From an uncultured Alistipes sp. (GTDB lineage Bacteria; Bacteroidota; Bacteroidia; Bacteroidales; Rikenellaceae), in assembly GCA_900546005.1 (NCBI GenBank), contig URBJ01000053.1:1-15069 (forward strand): a DNA stretch of 15,069 nucleotides, in the 5' to 3' direction. The position numbers and the translations under genes were made by a program. Numbering within the stretch: position 1 is the first letter of the stretch; each line of letters begins with the position of its first letter. Below the pieces are notes generated by a model. The model searched no databases. It was not told where the DNA came from and saw nothing but the letters and a program-made list of their open reading frames with translations. Of the stretch, positions 1-8,202 are shown piece by piece.

Positions 1-200
1 ACAGAATAGGATTTACCACAACCTTAGAGACATACGATCTACAACCGTTCATGGACGGTGGCTCAGAAATGAGCTGGATAAGTCGCAATACTCAGGTCAA
101 TATCGACGCTACATTAGGAGCAAACGCCAATATCGAGATAAAATACTCTATAACTGAAGATTGGGATAAAAAAGATGTGACTATTCCTCCATTTAATTAA
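1..200 (+). CDS. C-terminal end of a probable fimbrial/cell-surface protein (5' truncated by window edge)
   Basis: A reading frame is open from the left edge (codons in phase from base 3) to a TAA at 198-200 and gives about 65 residues. The tail alternates hydrophobic and polar residues as in beta strands and ends with IEIKYSITEDWDKKDVTIPP followed by FN. A closing strand with a Trp, of the type 'V-x-V-x-x-W', is common at the C-terminus of Bacteroidales fimbrillin-like and Mfa/FimB-like proteins. The next gene, a DUF4906 lipoprotein, begins 7 nt after the stop on the same strand, so the two are very likely co-transcribed. The family call rests on this short tail and its neighbour only; any beta-sandwich surface protein could end this way. 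Confidence 0.6.
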   Translation, partial: RIGFTTTLETYDLQPFMDGGSEMSWISRNTQVNIDATLGANANIEIKYSITEDWDKKDVTIPPFN

Positions 201-207
201 TTGGATC

Positions 208-3200
208 ATGAGCATAAAACAAATCATATTTGGGACAGTCTTACTCTTTGCTTTTACGGCCTGTGAGCGACTCGACGAGCCTTTGTTATTGAAAGAGTAT
301 GTCACCGAGGGAATCCCTGTCAAGGTGACGGTTCCATTTAAGGCACAAACCAATAAGATCATCACCCGTGCAGAACAAAGCGCAGATTTAGAACAACGGA
401 TCAATAATGTCTACCTGTTCATCTTCGACAGGGCCGGAAATAAAATTGCTGAAAAATTTTGCACCATCGGCAACGGTATGACTCCAGATGCCTCGAATTA
501 TAGTTCGGGAACCCTTGCAATCAATGCAGAATCACGAAATGAGGCACGCATTGTGGGTATAGCCAATTTGAACGAGGGAAATGTTACAACAGCTTATGAT
601 ATTACACCGGATGTACTGGAACAAATTACAACCTATGACGAATTGTGCGCTCTGCAAATGAGATTGAACGAACGAAGTGTACAGCGCGGTTCAACCTTCG
701 TCATGACAGGTTTTGCAACAGACACCAACGGAGAAGAGTGGATACAGATACCCGGATCGGAAAACAGTATTGCAACATTGGACTGTACCTTGATATTTGA
801 ACGAACCGACGCAAAGGTCAAATTCATTGTACAAACAGAAGCAGGCGATACCAACTGGCAGAATTTTTCATTTCGCCCTAAGGATTGGCAAGTACATCAG
901 GTTCCTGTTCAAGCATTAGTGATGAAAGACGATGCCGGCAACGATGCCGATGGAGCTGATGCAGAATATTTTGACAGTCCAACCACCAACTTCGAAGAGA
1001 TAACAAGGGATGATCTGAGCGCGTTATACAAAGGAGGATCCTTCATATTCTACATGCCTGAGAACAAAAAAAGGCCGAAACAGATAATCAATAACGCCAA
1101 CCTTACGAAGGAGGAGGCGTATGCCTTGAGAGATAAACAAAATAAGATTCCTCTCCCGGAACTCAATCCGAGTAAGCCGGGACAATACGCAACGAACGAC
1201 GATTTTATCTATGCGAACGATTATTCGACCTATGTGGAGATGACCGGAACACTCTCTTACGATTATGAAGGTCTAAACGGAGTCCATTATTATGTGGAAA
1301 CCGATGTCCGGTATCTCATTCATTTGGGTTATGCAAGTGGTGATCCCAACGATTATGAGACCGATCGCAACTGTTATTATACCTATACCGTTACCGTGCG
1401 AGGCGTAAACGACATTATTGTGGAGGTGACCGATGAGACGGGAGGTCCGGGCGAAGTACGTCCCGGAGCCGAAGGTGATGTCATATACAGTACAGAAGGT
1501 ATTTATGAATTTGACGCTCATTACGACAGGCGTCTGATAACCCTATCTTTAGATAACATACCCCGGACAATCGGTGGGGTTACATGGGGAATACGCACTC
1601 CTTTCGGAGGAGGAATTTACGAATTAGGTTCCTACAATTTCGAAGGAATGGAGGACTACAAATGGGTCAAATTTGCCGTGAATAGAGAATATGGGGTCGC
1701 AGATAATCAATATGTCAAGTATCCCGGAGATCAGAATTACAACGACCCGAAGCTTCCCACATCCGCCACCAACAATGCCGAGCCCGGCAGTGAAGGGAAT
1801 TACTCCAATAATAATGGGGCCAATTGGCGCGAGGCCCGTTTACTTGATGTGCAACAATTCGTCGATTATGTCAATAATCTAAAAAACGAGTCGACAGAAA
1901 CCGGAAGAACACTGACTGTTACTGTATTTATAGACGAATATGTCTATTTCCGCAATCCGATTACCTATGCCAATGACCTCAGTCTATGGAAAATGAGTGT
2001 AAACCAACCGGACAGGATGCTCTATCTCTTTATTGTTCCTGGAGAGTCCAAATATAGTCCCGACGGAGAGTCGTGTGTCATAAATTCCGTTCTCACCTTT
2101 AAACAAAAGAGTTTGCGTACAGTTTACGACACGAACCATGAAGACCTTGTAAATGATCCTGATCCGAATGACAATTATCAAGGACTATGGGGGTTGGAAT
2201 CGGTTATGGAGACGGGGCGTTTACAAACGGGAGGAAGAGCCATCCAATATGGTAACAGTCGCAGCAATGGACGTCGCAATACACTACGTTGTATTTTAGG
2301 GCCAAATTACACCAATGTATTGCATTGGACCGACGTACTAAACACATCGGCCCATTATGAGTTGGATCCAACCTACAACAATGCCCTATACGCCTGCTTG
2401 ATGCGAAACAGAGACCTCAACGGCGACAATATCGTACAATCCAGTGAGATTCGCTGGTATCTCGCCTCCGTCAATCAGTTGGTCGACATCTATATCGGAC
2501 AATACTCCATCGATCAGGAAGCATGGCTCTATCCCGAAAATGCAGCCGACCGACCGGGAGCTAATGGTCTCTACTGGCACTATACGACAAGCACATATAA
2601 CAACGGAAATCCAGAGGTACTGTGGGCCGAAGAAGGTGCGTCGTTAGGCAGTTACAATGCCTCTCAAAATCGTAACGGTTCTCTGTATGCATACCGATGT
2701 GTACGAAATCTGGGAATTTCGCTCGAAACACCTGATGCAGAGCCCCAACCTCTCTTCTCATATTCAGAAACCGCAGACGGAGAATTCCTTATTGACGCAT
2801 CAAGACTGACGCCGAACTCCCGTCGTGAAAATTTTGAAACGGGCTTTTTACCGGAGCACGACGACCTAAGTATAAATAATCTGCCTTATACATATTTTCA
2901 AGTGCAGGGAGCGAAAAGCGACCTACCCTCTATGAATAATCCGGAGACCTATACATGGCAGCAATGTATACAATATGAATCTGCAGGAAGGCTACCGAAT
3001 GGTTACAGAATGCCCAATCAAAGAGAACTGCTTATCATGATGAATATTTTACCAGATCATGCATGGTCATCCTACTCATCATATTGGAAAGCCATGTACA
3101 TGTGCAAAACTGAATTTTCCCGTAGAGGAGAGGGACATTTTGACACCAATCGATCTACCTTCCGCATGAATGCCGACAATAAATCGATAGGCGTCGTTAA

Positions 3201-3258
3201 CAATGCATCCACCGACAGAGGAAACATACGTGCTATAAAAGATATTCGAAATCCTTAA
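208..3258 (+). CDS. DUF4906/fimbrillin-type surface lipoprotein with C-type-lectin-like C-terminal modules
   Basis: This is a predicted surface-exposed lipoprotein of 1016 residues, probably an adhesin or minor pilus (tip or accessory) subunit. Residues 1-19 form a lipoprotein signal ending FAFTAC with lipidation at C19, which fixes the start at 208. Residues about 38-130 look like the N-terminal beta-sandwich of FimB/Mfa2/DUF4906 proteins (VYLFIFDRAGNKI). The middle (about 470-650) has Gly/Asn/Tyr-rich segments and strand-like stretches typical of DUF4906. Residues 736-747 form a 12-residue EF-hand-like loop with acidic or amide residues at positions 1, 3, 5, 6 and 12. Two similar closing motifs, YRCVRNLG (829-836) and RAIKDI (near 1012), plus YRMPNQREL (933-941), suggest two C-type-lectin/DUF1566-like modules. 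The gene is visibly more A+T-rich than the genes at 4-7 kb, as accessory surface genes often are. The role in adhesion is inferred; the ligand is unknown. Confidence 0.75.
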   Translation: MSIKQIIFGTVLLFAFTACERLDEPLLLKEYVTEGIPVKVTVPFKAQTNKIITRAEQSADLEQRINNVYLFIFDRAGNKIAEKFCTIGNGMTPDASNYSSGTLAINAESRNEARIVGIANLNEGNVTTAYDITPDVLEQITTYDELCALQMRLNERSVQRGSTFVMTGFATDTNGEEWIQIPGSENSIATLDCTLIFERTDAKVKFIVQTEAGDTNWQNFSFRPKDWQVHQVPVQALVMKDDAGNDADGADAEYFDSPTTNFEEITRDDLSALYKGGSFIFYMPENKKRPKQIINNANLTKEEAYALRDKQNKIPLPELNPSKPGQYATNDDFIYANDYSTYVEMTGTLSYDYEGLNGVHYYVETDVRYLIHLGYASGDPNDYETDRNCYYTYTVTVRGVNDIIVEVTDETGGPGEVRPGAEGDVIYSTEGIYEFDAHYDRRLITLSLDNIPRTIGGVTWGIRTPFGGGIYELGSYNFEGMEDYKWVKFAVNREYGVADNQYVKYPGDQNYNDPKLPTSATNNAEPGSEGNYSNNNGANWREARLLDVQQFVDYVNNLKNESTETGRTLTVTVFIDEYVYFRNPITYANDLSLWKMSVNQPDRMLYLFIVPGESKYSPDGESCVINSVLTFKQKSLRTVYDTNHEDLVNDPDPNDNYQGLWGLESVMETGRLQTGGRAIQYGNSRSNGRRNTLRCILGPNYTNVLHWTDVLNTSAHYELDPTYNNALYACLMRNRDLNGDNIVQSSEIRWYLASVNQLVDIYIGQYSIDQEAWLYPENAADRPGANGLYWHYTTSTYNNGNPEVLWAEEGASLGSYNASQNRNGSLYAYRCVRNLGISLETPDAEPQPLFSYSETADGEFLIDASRLTPNSRRENFETGFLPEHDDLSINNLPYTYFQVQGAKSDLPSMNNPETYTWQQCIQYESAGRLPNGYRMPNQRELLIMMNILPDHAWSSYSSYWKAMYMCKTEFSRRGEGHFDTNRSTFRMNADNKSIGVVNNASTDRGNIRAIKDIRNP

Positions 3259-3296
3259 GGGAAGGGACCATCCGTTACCCTATCGGTAGGACTCAT

Positions 3297-3336
3297 AAAA
3301 AAGATGGGTAACAAGGATCATGCTTGTTACCCATCT
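3297..3336 (-). terminator. Rho-independent terminator for the minus-strand block
   Basis: A perfect 14-bp inverted repeat (3302-3315 with 3323-3336) encloses a 7-nt loop GATCATG. Read on the minus strand the stem is followed by six T (complement of the A-run 3297-3302), so it should terminate transcripts running out of the PepSY-like gene. On the plus strand no T-run follows the stem, but it lies 43 nt past the end of the DUF4906 gene and may also slow or protect that transcript. It separates convergent genes. Confidence 0.85.
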
Positions 3337-3379
3337 CATCGAAAGGGCTAATCTTCCTCTATTCGGTTGAGTTGAAAAT

Positions 3380-3820
3380 TTAATCGTCGATATCGATCAG
3401 ATTGAACCGTGAATCGAACGTCAATTCCAACTTATTCGAAAGATCCACATCGTACTCCCGTTTGCTGCGATCGATCTTCACTATCTGTACGTTTTCATAA
3501 TTTCCCTCTACGTACTTCGCTATCGCACTCGGCACGATCGCTGCCGGTACGGCTGAGTATTTGCAATCGACCTCTTTCCACTCGCCATCCTTCAAAAACT
3601 CGATCTTCACACTATTGGCGAAAACCACTTCGTAACGAGTATCGAGAAACTCCCGCTCCTCTTTTGCATAGGCCACTTTGGCTTTGGGGAAATATTGATT
3701 GATAAATTGCTGTGCCTTTTGTGGCAATTGGTCTACGGTGATCGGACGATCGTTGTCGGCACGGCCGGTCAATGCAAATACGAACAACAAAGCAACGGTT
3801 AAAACTGCAAACTTTTTCAT
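3380..3820 (-). CDS. PepSY-like (DUF2874) periplasmic protein
   Basis: A small secreted protein of 146 residues. Residues 1-21 are a signal peptide (KK, then a hydrophobic run, probable cleavage after GRA), with no lipobox cysteine, so it should be soluble in the periplasm. The mature part matches the Bacteroidota PepSY-like family: an 'LPQKAQQFINQYFP' helix, then the hallmark VKIEFLKDGEWKEVDCK (about residues 71-87), then a second helix-strand unit ending in LELTFDSRFNLIDIDD. This gives two copies of the helix plus beta-hairpin unit, the usual family architecture. Members often lie beside two-component genes; here the histidine kinase gene ends 115 nt upstream on the same strand. A plausible role is a periplasmic ligand-binding or inhibitory accessory of that sensor, but no biochemical function is established from sequence. 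Confidence 0.85.
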   Translation of the reverse strand: MKKFAVLTVALLFVFALTGRADNDRPITVDQLPQKAQQFINQYFPKAKVAYAKEEREFLDTRYEVVFANSVKIEFLKDGEWKEVDCKYSAVPAAIVPSAIAKYVEGNYENVQIVKIDRSKREYDVDLSNKLELTFDSRFNLIDIDD

Positions 3821-3935
3821 AACATTTCAAATTTAAGAATTAAACAAGTTTCTTTTTCTGGTACAAAATTCAGACTCAATTTTGAAATGAATTTGAAATT
3901 TTCCTGTTTTTCGCATTTTTTTTCATTTTTTCGTT
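3821..3935 (-). other. A/T-rich spacer with a small inverted repeat
   Basis: This 115-nt gap separates the histidine kinase gene from the PepSY-like gene. It is rich in A and T runs and holds an inverted repeat CAAAATT / AATTTTG (3864-3870 and 3878-3884) with a 7-nt centre. The repeat could be a binding site for the adjacent OmpR-type regulator or simply an A/T-rich hairpin. No convincing -33/-7 pair could be placed, so whether the PepSY-like gene has its own promoter is open. Confidence 0.35.
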
Positions 3936-5204
3936 CTATGGCCACTCTACCGTGAAGATGTGACGGCCCTGCTCGAACCGATAGTGAACCGCGAGTCCAT
4001 AATAACGACAAACCGCTTGAACCAAGGCCAGCCCCAATCCGGTCGACCCTTCGCGCTTATTTCCTTGATAAAAACGGTCGAAAATATGGTCGGCATCGAG
4101 CGGTCCGATTCCGTCGTTTGACACCGTCAGGCTCCGCCCTTGCAACACAATGCGCACCTCTCCCCCTTCGCGATGCAGATAAGCGTTCCGCAACAGATTC
4201 GACACAAGCGTCGAAGCCAACGATTCGTTCATCCGGACAACAAACGTATCGGGCGTTTCAACCCGTGCCACAGCCTCCGAGTCGGCATAAACCTCATCGT
4301 ACAGGAGAGCCTGTTCTCGGATCATCGGAACGAGATCCACATCGACACATTCGGGGAACTGTCGATTTTCGATACGCGTAAGCAACAACAGGGTCTTGTT
4401 GAGCCGGACAGCCTGCCGCAACGTCCGTTGCATCTTGAACAACTCCCGCATCTGCTCCTCGGTGAGTCCTTGACTATCCAACAGCCACTCGATCCGGTTT
4501 CCCAAAACGGCCAGCGGAGTCTGCAATTCGTGGGAAGCGTTTCCGATAAACTGTTTCTGCCGCTCGAACAAATCATCGGCCCGATCCGCCGCCTGCTGGG
4601 CAGCTTCGTTCAGCCGGCGAAACTCCGTAATGCGTGTATCGTTCGGTACGGGTGCATGAGCCCGTCCCGGCACATACCCGTCGAGCCAATGCAGCAAGCT
4701 GTACAGCGGACGCATGTTGCGATGGAAGACCCAAACCGTAAGCCCCACGACCGTAACCATCAGCAACACGTACAACACAACGGTCCAACCCATGATTGCT
4801 TGGAACAGGTCGTCTTTTTCGAATGTCGGGGTTGCAACCTTTAGCTCGTAGTAGTCGCCCGATTCGTTTTGAAAAATTGTAGAAAGGATTCGAGCCGGTA
4901 CTTCATCGTCTTGCTCCTCCATATAGAACTCCGCATCATAATAATGGATACGTTTTTGTCCCTTGGCATACGCTTCATCGACCGGTCGGATCGTATAACC
5001 GTTGTTCGATCCCATATTCTGGGGTGGAAGTTCCTGTCCTGCCAAAAAACGGACAATGATCCAATCAGAATACTCCTCCAGCGCATCGTCCGTTTCGTCG
5101 TTGATCTCCTCTTCCAGCATAAAATAGAACAGTACACCCCACAGTGCGATCAGTGGTACCAGAACAAGGGACAAACGTATGGCCAGACGGTAGATCAGCT
5201 TCAT
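3936..5204 (-). CDS. Sensor histidine kinase (HisKA/HATPase, two-component system)
   Basis: A membrane sensor kinase of 422 residues that should autophosphorylate on His and pass phosphate to the regulator encoded just upstream. Transmembrane segments are about 9-29 and 139-160, leaving a periplasmic sensor loop of roughly 110 residues rich in acidic residues and without an obvious named domain. A HAMP-like linker follows. The H-box contains FIGNASHELQTPL with the phospho-accepting H225. The N-box is LVSNLLRNAYLH (N340), the G1 box VSNDG (D364, G365), the F-box IFDRFYQG (375-381) and the G2 box GSTGLGLAL (386-394), so all catalytic elements are present. ATG 5204 lies 13 nt after the regulator stop. 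The stimulus cannot be read from sequence; the PepSY-like gene downstream may supply or modulate it. Confidence 0.95.
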   Translation of the reverse strand: MKLIYRLAIRLSLVLVPLIALWGVLFYFMLEEEINDETDDALEEYSDWIIVRFLAGQELPPQNMGSNNGYTIRPVDEAYAKGQKRIHYYDAEFYMEEQDDEVPARILSTIFQNESGDYYELKVATPTFEKDDLFQAIMGWTVVLYVLLMVTVVGLTVWVFHRNMRPLYSLLHWLDGYVPGRAHAPVPNDTRITEFRRLNEAAQQAADRADDLFERQKQFIGNASHELQTPLAVLGNRIEWLLDSQGLTEEQMRELFKMQRTLRQAVRLNKTLLLLTRIENRQFPECVDVDLVPMIREQALLYDEVYADSEAVARVETPDTFVVRMNESLASTLVSNLLRNAYLHREGGEVRIVLQGRSLTVSNDGIGPLDADHIFDRFYQGNKREGSTGLGLALVQAVCRYYGLAVHYRFEQGRHIFTVEWP

Positions 5205-5217
5205 CGGCTAACGAATT

Positions 5218-5904
5218 TTATTCGGATTCAGAGGATACGAGTTTATAACCAAAGCCATAGACGGCCTTTATTCCGATCGTCGCTCCGGCATCGACCAGTT
5301 TTCGCCGCAGATTCTTCATCTGGGCGTAGACGAACTGAAAATTATCCGCCTGATCGGCATGATCCCCCCAGACCGCTTCGGCCAAAACCGCTTTATCGAC
5401 CAGATGATCGGGACGTTGCATAAAGTAGAGTAAGATATCGAACTCCTTTTTCAACAATGAAAGATCGGCACCGCCGACCGTTACCCGCCGACTGTCCGGA
5501 TCGAGTTCGACGTTACCCAGCGTCAGGTTCCAGCTTCCCGTACCCATACCCCGTCGCAGGACGCTTCGGATCCGGGCCTTGAGCTCGGCCATGTGGAACG
5601 GTTTGGGCAGATAATCATCCGCCCCGAGCTCCAATCCGGCCACCTTGTCGTCCAACGAGTCGCGGGCCGAGATCACAATGACCGCCTCACGCTTATGTAA
5701 CTCCTTGAGGCGCTCCAGCAGACGCAATCCGTTTCCATCCGGCAGCATAATATCGAGCAGGATACAATCGTAGCTGTACCCCGAGATCTTATCGTCGGCT
5801 TCGAAATAGGTGGCTGCCGTCTCCACCACATAGTGTTCTTCGGTCAGCACACGCTGCATCATCTCCCGCAACGACGGTTCATCCTCGACAATCAAAATTT
5901 TCAT
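5218..5904 (-). CDS. OmpR/PhoB-family response regulator
   Basis: A 228-residue DNA-binding response regulator. The receiver domain (1 to about 115) has the acidic pocket E7/D8, the phosphorylation site D51 in LLDIMLPDG, the switch S79 in VIVISARD and the invariant K101 in LPKPF. The C-terminal winged helix (about 130-225) has the OmpR-type features LSLLKKEFDILLYFM, the helix 3 region around residues 185-205, and the wing AVYGFGYKLV. It is partner to the histidine kinase 13 nt downstream and probably controls this block, the PepSY-like gene, or both. It lies only 40 nt downstream of the membrane-kinase fusion gene on the same strand, so it may be co-transcribed with it. A 7-bp inverted repeat sits immediately before its start codon. 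Confidence 0.95.
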   Translation of the reverse strand: MKILIVEDEPSLREMMQRVLTEEHYVVETAATYFEADDKISGYSYDCILLDIMLPDGNGLRLLERLKELHKREAVIVISARDSLDDKVAGLELGADDYLPKPFHMAELKARIRSVLRRGMGTGSWNLTLGNVELDPDSRRVTVGGADLSLLKKEFDILLYFMQRPDHLVDKAVLAEAVWGDHADQADNFQFVYAQMKNLRRKLVDAGATIGIKAVYGFGYKLVSSESE

Positions 5905-5905
5905 C

Positions 5906-5932
5906 CTACAAATCTACCTCCACATTTTGTAG
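5906..5932 (-). promoter_or_regulatory. Inverted repeat at the response regulator start
   Basis: CTACAAA (5906-5912) and TTTGTAG (5926-5932) form a perfect 7-bp inverted repeat with a 13-nt centre, ending 1 nt before the regulator ATG. In mRNA it would be a hairpin whose loop holds GGAGG, the only Shine-Dalgarno-like run near this start. In DNA it could be an autoregulatory operator. TAGATTTG, inside it on the minus strand, also fits a Bacteroidota -7 box, but no -33 box was found and the leader would be nearly absent. Confidence 0.4.
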
Positions 5933-5944
5933 AGAAACTGAAAT

Positions 5945-7255
5945 TTACGCTTTTTCCCGATACAGTTGAGCGATCAATGCGCAGGCCGTTGTCAACTTCA
6001 CCCCATGTTCACCGGTATGCACCATCAGGTGATAATTCTGCGGATCGTCCCAACGACGGCCCGTATAGTGCTGATAGTGGTTCATCCGGGTCCGATTGAT
6101 TCGTATTATTTCCGCTTTGGCCGTCGCTGCGTCCAAATGATATTCATCGACACACCGGCGGTAGGCACTCTCGATATCGGAATAGCAGAAGATCCGGACA
6201 ATCGATTGCTCGGGCCAATCTTTCAGGATAAAATCGGCACATCGTCCGATAATCACGCACGACCCCTCTTTTGCGATCTTACGGATCACCTTGCTCTGCG
6301 AAACGAACAGGGCATCGGCCGAAGACAAACTCCGTTCGATCGGAGCCTCATAGTCCTGCATGATCAGCCGCAACAGGTAGTTCGACGACACGGACTGTTC
6401 GTGCTGCGAAACGAAGGACTCCGGCAGGTGGCTCTCCTGTGCGACCAACGTAATGAGCTCCTTGTCATAGAATTTTATACCCAACTCTTTGGCCAACATC
6501 CGCCCCAACTGCCGTCCGCCGCTGCCGTACTCCCGGGCAATCGTAATAACGAGCGGATACTTCTCTTCAACCTTTGGTTGAAAATCTTCGGGACGGGGTT
6601 TCCCCTGCAACCACTTGTCGAAGACGCGCATGTAGGGTCTCAAAAAGTGTACGACCGGACCGACCGAAAGAGCCGCTACGACCGTTCCTTCACGAACGCC
6701 CTCCAGACCGGGCAAAAACAACAGGGACAAGATGCAGGCCATGATCACCAACGTAACGTCGAAGCACACCTTCACCAGTCCGAACTCACGATGGAAAAAC
6801 CGCGACATGACCTGTACGAGATACTCTCCCGTGACCATGGCCACATCCGCCTTCACCTCGAAGCTGATACCTAACCCCAAAATAAAACAACCCAGCAACA
6901 GGGTCAATACCTGTACCACATAATGTTCGGGATGCACCCAACCGAGTGCATACATCGAGAGGTCGATAAACAATCCGAAACAGATCGTAATGGGAACCTG
7001 CAGCAGCAATTCATATTTTTTTTCACGAATTTCGTTCCGTTTCATCATCAGCATTTCCAAGATGATAAACAGGAAGTTAAAGAAAATAGTATGCAGGCCC
7101 ATCGACCATGGTGTAAAAAGGCTCAGAACGAAGGGGACGCTCGAAATCGGTGAGGTTCCAAGCATAGCCTTAGTAATCAGAGCAATACTGAATGCATTGA
7201 TAAAAACAGCACACAAAAACAACAAATAACGTCTCGATAATTCTCCTTTATTCAT
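5945..7255 (-). CDS. YczE-like (DUF6198) membrane protein fused to a cytidylate-kinase-like domain
   Basis: A two-part protein of 436 residues. Residues 1 to about 210 hold five or six hydrophobic segments (about 10-30, 52-70, 85-104, 112-132, 160-183 and possibly 190-206), with an N-terminal INAFSIALITKAMLGTSPIS stretch typical of YczE/YitT-like membrane proteins. After a charged linker (about 210-232), residues 233-436 match the cytidylate-kinase-like family (Cytidylate_kin2): REYGSGGRQLG as the nucleotide loop (241-251), IIGRCADFIL (335-344), and R388...HYTGRRWDDPQNYHLMVHT near the C-terminus. The loop lacks the Lys of a normal Walker A, as is usual in this family. The kinase domain should face the cytosol. 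Substrate and physiological role are unknown. It is the first gene of the minus-strand block, 40 nt before the response regulator. The reading frame is continuous through the junction. Confidence 0.85.
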   Translation of the reverse strand: MNKGELSRRYLLFLCAVFINAFSIALITKAMLGTSPISSVPFVLSLFTPWSMGLHTIFFNFLFIILEMLMMKRNEIREKKYELLLQVPITICFGLFIDLSMYALGWVHPEHYVVQVLTLLLGCFILGLGISFEVKADVAMVTGEYLVQVMSRFFHREFGLVKVCFDVTLVIMACILSLLFLPGLEGVREGTVVAALSVGPVVHFLRPYMRVFDKWLQGKPRPEDFQPKVEEKYPLVITIAREYGSGGRQLGRMLAKELGIKFYDKELITLVAQESHLPESFVSQHEQSVSSNYLLRLIMQDYEAPIERSLSSADALFVSQSKVIRKIAKEGSCVIIGRCADFILKDWPEQSIVRIFCYSDIESAYRRCVDEYHLDAATAKAEIIRINRTRMNHYQHYTGRRWDDPQNYHLMVHTGEHGVKLTTACALIAQLYREKA

Positions 7256-7363
7256 AAATTTATCCTATAATATTTTTTCATACGCATGCAAAGTTCACAA
7301 TATTTCGGAAGAAATGCCAATCGAAATGCAAGAATTCGACTCAACCGGTCACACCCCGATCCG

Positions 7364-7395
7364 TTTGGGATTCACCCGATTTATCGCTAAATTTA
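7364..7395 (+). promoter_or_regulatory. Candidate promoter for the TPR-like gene
   Basis: A -33 box TTTG (7364-7367) is followed after 20 nt by TAAATTTA (7388-7395), one mismatch from the Bacteroidota -7 consensus TAnnTTTG. Transcription would start near 7402 and give a leader of about 40 nt. The 186-nt divergent gap (7256-7441) must also hold the promoter for the minus-strand kinase fusion, but no good match for that was found. Confidence 0.4.
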
Positions 7396-7441
7396 GCACA
7401 TGAATCCCGAATGCGTAAAAACAGGAAAACGATAAACTGCC

Positions 7442-8197
7442 ATGGATGAACTCCTTTCACGACAAATCGCACGACTCGAGTCCGAACTTGCCCACCTGAC
7501 CGAAGTGCTCCCGAACCGACCGAACACCTACCTGCCCAAGTTGGGCAAAACAGCGTATGAACTGGGGATGCTTTATTGGCAAGAGTGTAACGATCTCGAG
7601 CGTGCCGAAACCTTTCTGACCCGCTCGGCGGAGTACTACGACCGCTACACCGGCCGCATCCGACAGGCTCTGTTCGACAGGATCGAAACCCTGCGCCAAC
7701 TCGTTATCCTCTATCGGCTAACCGACCGTACGGAGCAGATCGAGAAGACACTTCTCCGGCTGCTAAAGATCTACGAACCGTTGGCGCAAAAATATTGGTG
7801 GATTTACAGCGAGAATATGGCGATCATCCAATGGGAACTGGGCAATCTATACGCCTATATGGATAACCGGGAGGCTGCGGAGCAGATGTATAGGAACTCA
7901 CTGAAAACACGCGCACAGTTCGACGAGGAAGATAAGGGGCGGTACCGTCCGGGCACGGCTCAATGCTACCGCAGCCTCGGACAACTGCTCGAGACACAAG
8001 GCCGCTTCAGCGAGGCAAAAACATGTTACCGCACCTCTATCGACATACTCAAGGAGTTAGAGACATTGGATCCCTCGGAACGGAGCCGTTTCATCGCTCC
8101 GCTTAAAACGTCACGGGCCCTGCTTGCCGATCTGAACCGGAAACTGCGAGACTTCAAGAAGAAGCCATCCGGAAACACCCCTTCATCCAAAGATTAA
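7442..8197 (+). CDS. TPR-like helical repeat protein, function unknown
   Basis: A cytoplasmic protein of 251 residues with no signal peptide or membrane segment. Helix pairs with the TPR pattern (small residue, aromatic, Ala-rich) are visible: LGMLYWQECNDLERAETFL (about 41-59), LGNLYAYMDNREAAEQMYRN (about 138-157) and LGQLLETQGRFSEAKTCYR (about 178-196), with less regular helices between. The last 20 residues are Lys/Pro/Ser-rich and likely disordered. TPR proteins act as scaffolds; no partner is suggested by context, since both flanking genes are on the opposite strand and it stands as a single transcription unit. ATG 7442 follows a candidate promoter at a normal leader length. The repeat call is firm in outline; the exact number of repeats is not. 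Confidence 0.8.
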   Translation: MDELLSRQIARLESELAHLTEVLPNRPNTYLPKLGKTAYELGMLYWQECNDLERAETFLTRSAEYYDRYTGRIRQALFDRIETLRQLVILYRLTDRTEQIEKTLLRLLKIYEPLAQKYWWIYSENMAIIQWELGNLYAYMDNREAAEQMYRNSLKTRAQFDEEDKGRYRPGTAQCYRSLGQLLETQGRFSEAKTCYRTSIDILKELETLDPSERSRFIAPLKTSRALLADLNRKLRDFKKKPSGNTPSSKD

Positions 8198-8202
8198 TCA
8201 AA

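Noticed and set aside
3828..3835. TAAATTTG on the minus strand as a -7 box for the PepSY-like gene
   Set aside because: It matches the consensus but lies so close to the start codon that the leader would be almost absent, and no -33 box is found at 19-21 nt.
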